Source: Vespula vulgaris
Taxonomy: Eukaryota; Arthropoda; Insecta; Hymenoptera; Vespidae
Direction: 5' to 3'
Assembly (NCBI RefSeq): GCF_905475345.1
Contig: NC_066587.1
Span: 5,718,070 to 5,782,069, forward strand
DNA: 64,000 nucleotides
Part shown: in pieces, positions 61,076-64,000 of the stretch
How the letters are laid out: the number at the start of each line of letters is the position of its first letter
Position numbering within the stretch: position 1 is the stretch's first letter
The notes under the pieces: generated by a model
What the model saw: the letters and a program-made list of their open reading frames with translations, nothing else
Told to the model about the DNA's origin: nothing
The model's database searches: none
Position numbers and translations under genes: made by a program

Positions 61076-64000
61076 ACTCTCATTCTCTTTACCCCTAGCC
61101 CTTCGCCCGCTTCACAACTCCTTGGATTTGCATACCGTGGGCCAGTTTCCCACACGTCGTCGACGACCTTCGTTCTCTCCTTCTTCTTCTTTGCCACGTT
61201 CTTCGCTCCCGTTCTCTCTCCCTTTCTTTTTCTTTCTTTCTCTCTCTCTCTCTCTCTCTTGTCGTCTAGCTACCCTTTCACCCGCCGACGACAAAAAGGA
61301 ACGCGAGACGCAAAAAAAGGAGAGACGTTTCCTTCTTCGTCAAGGCGATAGCATTTCCTGGCGAGACTTTTCTCAAGACGGCCGTACCACCTCGTCTTGC
61401 TTAGCACGTTCATTGTCGACGGACCGTACGAAGCTCGAAAATGCTGACGGATATATCTTTGTCTTCTCTCTCTTCTTTTTTTTTGCGTTGGCCGTTCTGT
61501 GAGAACGGAAGCGGATATGAAAGAGTGTGTTGCCTCGTGTCGTTCTATTGGATCGCCAGAGCGTTTCCAAGTTCACAACGAAAAAACTCGTTCTCTTTGA
61601 AGCTCGACTTTGGAAGGATTGGACAATCATCAGTGTTACGGTCTATAGCAGCGACCTACTGTAGGTATTTCACGAAGTCCCTTTCAATATTATTCGATCG
61701 TAACTTGTTCGTTTGTAAAGAGAAACGATCGGAAAGAAAGAGGTGAGTGCACGTGTTGCCAATTTTTTATTCGTATGGTTAAGGGCTCATAATTTTGCTC
61801 GCATTCTCGAAGGAGATTTCGTTTGAAACGAGTAACAGTGTATGCGGCTAAACGACGAGCGTACAATTACTTACACTTTTAGGACCGCCCGCTTTCGCAT
61901 GCCTTAAGGAGCGAGGCAATACCGAGTACAAATAAATGTTAAAACGAGCAAGGTGAATGCGGAAGTACGCTTGCAAGAAGAAGGGACGAATTTTGAAGGA
62001 CCGCGAGAAAAGTTTACGAGCTGGCAGCCTCTGGTAATGACTGTCGTTAACCACCGCAAGGCGCACTCCACCGAGAGCGAATCTTTTGTATGCTAATGAC
62101 AGGGTGGTCCAATTTCAGCCCCTCGAGTAAAAAAAAAAATCTTAGAGGTCAACAGACCCATCGTTCGTCCGAGTTTCGAGTTTTACTCGAGTACCATTGA
62201 CCTCGTATTAAAACCTTTCGACTTCGATACCGACGAACCACTACCGACAAAAAATTTATGTAGTAAATCATTGACGAAACCTTAACGATTCCTTCTCGGA
62301 AGCTCGGCCTTCTTCCCTTTATTCCTATAATCTTTGCTTCTCTTAGCAAAGAAAGTACTCCTGAGATAAGATGGCTCAACTACTAACGAGACGTCTACTT
62401 ATAAAATGAAATCTAGGTGGAAAAATCAATTGTTAAGATAATATACGTAACGCCTGGCACCATCGAGACCACAAACGAAAGTAAATATCGCTTTTCGTCG
62501 GCCTTACTCTTCTTCGTTTTCATCGCCCTTACACGACCGTTCGAATTTCACTCACCCAACTAACACCGTTCGAATGGGTCGCAAAAGAATTATTCAAAAC
62601 CAGGGCTGACTGGCAAAAGCGCAGCCTGCTACCCTGCTACCGTAATCCCATACCCGTATCCGATTTGCATAAAAGAGAAAAATAAAAAAAAATGCTCGCT
62701 CCAGAGAAAAACAATAGTGAGAGAAAGAGAGAGAGAAAGATAGAAAAAAATGGTCACGCTCGTGATCGCGTTAACCTCGACGAAATTGTAGAAGAAATTG
62801 ATATTAAATTTTGAATACGATGCGTCACAAGCATCGTGTATACCTATGTACACACTATATACATACATATAACTTTAAACCTTTACTCTGAGCCCTTTCG
62901 AAGCGCAAACTTTAGAATTATGCGCGTGACAAAAAAGATCTTGAAACGACTATGCTAATCAGCGAGACAGAAACGGATAGACGATGCCGTGATACGTCGT
63001 TGGCAAAAGCCAATTATAGCGCGAAGACCCATTCTCGGCATGTATTCCTTTCGGTTCATAGGCCTACCTTGATGTACACAGTCCCGTCTCCCTGAGAAAA
63101 TCGATATCGAGTAAAAAAGTAACACGGAAAGAACGAGATCGAAGACCCAACGAGATAGACAACGTTATATAGGCGGAGACCTCGATGGCCATTGTTCGAA
63201 AGCGCTATTTGTATTTATTCGGAGCCTTTGTTCGAACCATGGCTCGGGAAGCGGGGTTGTGGATGAGAATGAGAGAGAAAGAAAAAAAGAGAGAGAAAGA
63301 GCAAGAGGGAGGGAGAGGGAAGAATTACTTCGCCAGCTAAAGGGGTGAGGTCCATTAGTTGTTAGGAAACTGTCACCGAGCTTCGATCACCAAAAAAGAA
63401 AAAAAGAAAGAAACGTGTGCTTTTCGAAATCACGGAGAATCCTCGATCGAATAAAAAAGAAATTAAATAGATCGAGTGCATAGAAATAAAAGAAAAAAGA
63501 AACACGACGTGACTGTAATTTTAATATATTGTTCGTTTCTTTTCTCTTTTTTTTTTTTTTTTTAAGTTCACCATGTGAAAGAATAATCGGTCGGCTTGAA
63601 GAGACACGTTTGACCGTACATAAAAATCCAATTCCAGAAAGGTGTTCGCGTGCGATTTGGCCCCACCCCGACGGACCGACGATCGTGCACGCGCGCGTGT
63701 GTGAATGCACCTCGTGCATTGGATGCAACTGCAAGTGGTCAGTAGCTCGCAAAACGACTGACCGCTCGGTACATTGCTTCCGCACATCCCGTCGATCTTC
63801 CAACATGAAATTCGACCGACACGCGTCCCGAATTTCTGATTACTTCTGATTTTCTACCAAGACGAGATATCCACAAAGTAATGCATCGCTGAAAATAATT
63901 TATACGGAAACTCTCTTAAAACACTAGTGAACGGAAAGTGACATTATTTCGGTGTTTCTAAAATTAAGTGGATCCGATAAGGTTTTTTTCATTATTTAAT
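60711..64000. other. Downstream flank, pyrimidine-rich then AT-rich
   Basis: No supported coding exon. Octamers lie at 61126-61133 and 62663-62670. A strong donor-like AG|GTGAGTGC at 61741-61748 follows a CpG-containing stretch and could end an untranslated exon of a further plus-strand transcript, but nothing else confirms it. Confidence 0.5.
61000..61085 (+). repeat. CT-rich compound microsatellite
   Basis: TC, TTTC and CTAT units. A further short (TC)n lies at about 61240-61260. Confidence 0.85.

Noticed and set aside
63232..63260. GTTCGAACCATGG resembling a tRNA B-box
   Set aside because: No A-box or cloverleaf at the right spacing.

Overview
This window looks like AT-rich nuclear DNA from an insect, most plausibly a hymenopteran (bee, wasp or ant). 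That placement is an inference from texture. The background is AT-rich yet CpG dinucleotides are common rather than depleted, there are very many (CT)n/(GA)n and (TA)n microsatellites, splice signals are insect-like, and there are no bacterial operons, Shine-Dalgarno sites or compact genes. No ribosomal RNA, tRNA, CRISPR array or intact transposable element was recognised.

Gene content is very low. The only coding sequence I can support well is the 3' end of one plus-strand gene near the right end. An internal exon (58925-59143) has a good acceptor and a good donor. A 1.3 kb intron follows, then a terminal exon (60483-60615) with a stop codon and two overlapping AATAAA polyadenylation signals just downstream. 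Together they encode the last 116 residues of a protein I do not recognise. Its upstream exons were not found, so the DNA to the left is either one very long intron of this gene, or intergenic DNA, or both. A weaker candidate exon lies on the minus strand at 14518-14712.

The remaining ~62 kb is non-coding as far as I can tell. By region: 1-14.5 kb is AT-rich DNA with many pyrimidine arrays and a CpG-rich block near 7.1-7.6 kb. 14.7-24.5 kb holds a GC-rich hairpin, a (CGT)n array and a cluster of four octamer (ATGCAAAT) sites. 24.5-24.7 kb is a CpG-rich block with a palindromic RFX-type X-box. 24.7-48.8 kb is repeat-rich DNA with long (TA)n and (CT)n arrays, a perfect 14-bp hairpin, a 24-bp palindrome and a telomere-like heptamer array. 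48.8-49.1 kb is a second CpG-rich block with a second X-box. 49.1-58.9 kb is featureless up to the gene, and 60.7-64 kb is pyrimidine-rich flank that may lead into another transcript.

The points most worth following up are the unidentified C-terminal protein, the two X-boxes that share an upstream TGACGT half-site, the octamer cluster, the perfect hairpin at 39.9 kb, and the minus-strand candidate exon. I found no clear evidence of a novel multi-gene system here.
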